From: JAJPJE01 sp963724985
GTDB taxonomy: Bacteria > Acidobacteriota > Terriglobia > Terriglobales > Acidobacteriaceae
Length of the DNA: 64,000 nucleotides
Reading direction: 5' to 3'
Assembly: GCA_963724985.1 (NCBI GenBank)
Contig: CAVRWV010000026.1
Coordinates: 1 to 64,000, forward strand
Shown here: one piece after another, positions 63,587 through 64,000 of the stretch
Layout of the letters: every line of letters starts with the position of its first letter
Position numbering within the stretch: position 1 is the first letter of the stretch
The notes under the pieces: model-generated
What the model was told of the DNA's origin: nothing
What the model saw: only the letters and a program-made list of their open reading frames with translations
Databases searched by the model: none
Position numbers and translations under genes: made by a program

Positions 63587-64000
63587 ATGGACGGGAGCCT
63601 TCAATCCGACCTCGTTCGTTTCTACAGTGGCGCCGCACCGGACCACCAGGGTCGTTATCTCAAGGACATCCAACAGTGGTCGGATGATCGCCTGGAAGCC
63701 GTTCACGACTACATCCAGTGGCTGTTCCCTTTGCTTGAGCCGAGTGCCTTTAATGTCGCAGCCCCGGTTTTGACCTCGACATCCATACAACAGTTCCGAG
63801 CGCAGCCCGAGCTACAGCAGAAACTACGCGTCTCTTTTCTGCGCATGATGGACTTCTACGGGCTCCAGGTTCATTCAGGCGAGAAGATCGTCGTAACTCG
63901 CGCTGCCGGTTTTGCCGCGAGATCGCGCGTATGGCTTTCAGCCGGGAATCACAATCATCTGCGGATCACAAGAATTCTGCGAAGTCTTAGACTCCTCGGT
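63587..64000 (+). CDS. Opioid-growth-factor-receptor-related domain protein (partial, runs off right edge)
   Basis: 138 residues from the ATG at 63587 to the window end. The reading LVRFYSGAAPDHQGRYLKDI, WSDDRLEAVHDYIQWLFPLLEPSAFN and LTSTSIQQFRAQPELQQKLRVSFLRMMDFYGL matches the OGFr-related domain, a helical domain found in many bacteria despite its name. No signal peptide is present. Function in bacteria is unknown. No clear ribosome site; the start is chosen by domain length. Confidence 0.85.
   Translation, partial: MDGSLQSDLVRFYSGAAPDHQGRYLKDIQQWSDDRLEAVHDYIQWLFPLLEPSAFNVAAPVLTSTSIQQFRAQPELQQKLRVSFLRMMDFYGLQVHSGEKIVVTRAAGFAARSRVWLSAGNHNHLRITRILRSLRLLG

Noticed and set aside
1..64000. tRNA, rRNA, CRISPR arrays, insertion sequences, prophage
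   Set aside because: No cloverleaf, spaced repeats, transposase or phage gene was recognised on either strand.

Overview
The window looks like chromosomal DNA from a soil-type member of the Acidobacteriota (Terriglobia / 'Koribacter'-like). The inference rests on family content: Oar-like receptors with an N-terminal carboxypeptidase-regulatory domain, secreted TPR proteins beside FG-GAP/UnbV (CRTAC1-type) proteins, Ig-like lipoproteins, DUF2934, a CPCGC-type CcmH, LiaF-like proteins with LytS/LytTR regulators, and many glycoside hydrolases. No rRNA, tRNA, CRISPR array, insertion sequence or phage gene was seen.

Layout. 1-4563: the start of a secreted TPR protein, an ECF42-type sigma factor with its YCII/DGPF partner, a YdjC/ChbG deacetylase and a membrane protein. 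4603-22050: a carbohydrate block holding a sodium:solute symporter, GH9 cellulase, GH94 cellobiose phosphorylase, aldo/keto reductase, CRTAC1 + TPR operon, Oar-like receptor and GH30 enzyme. Read together, this resembles a polysaccharide-utilisation locus for cellulose or beta-glucan in which an Oar-like receptor takes the place of SusC/D. 22251-29341: small proteins, RlpA, HIT hydrolase, a DUF1254/DUF1214 lipoprotein, and a LiaF-like + LytS + LytTR envelope-stress operon. 29475-34425: a second CRTAC1/TPR pair (divergent) and a GH105 enzyme. 34499-37237: an Arg/Gly-rich protein with a degenerate receiver domain, a FecR-like pair and a membrane protein. 37287-41491: a cytochrome c maturation operon (CcmF, CcmH, CcmI-like, plus a larger protein). 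41757-44897: two stand-alone receiver proteins, a DUF2934 protein and a damaged porin. 45393-54870: three Ig-like lipoproteins and a large Oar-like receptor. 54985-64000: amidohydrolase, PH/SHOCT protein, an orphan pair of MacB-type permeases, Uup-type ABC-F ATPase, a small uncalled gene, a cytochrome c, and the start of a bacterial opioid-growth-factor-receptor-domain protein.

Five genes (GH94, first Oar receptor, DUF1254 protein, second CRTAC1 protein, porin) have broken reading frames. In each case the continuation can be read in another frame, or past a stop, with recognisable family sequence. The rest of the window, including frames over 1100 codons, is intact. Either the sequence has local errors or these genes are recent pseudogenes; the sequence alone does not decide. 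Two genes missed by simple ORF calling were recovered: a 57-codon gene at 62590-62763 and the truncated gene at 63587-64000.
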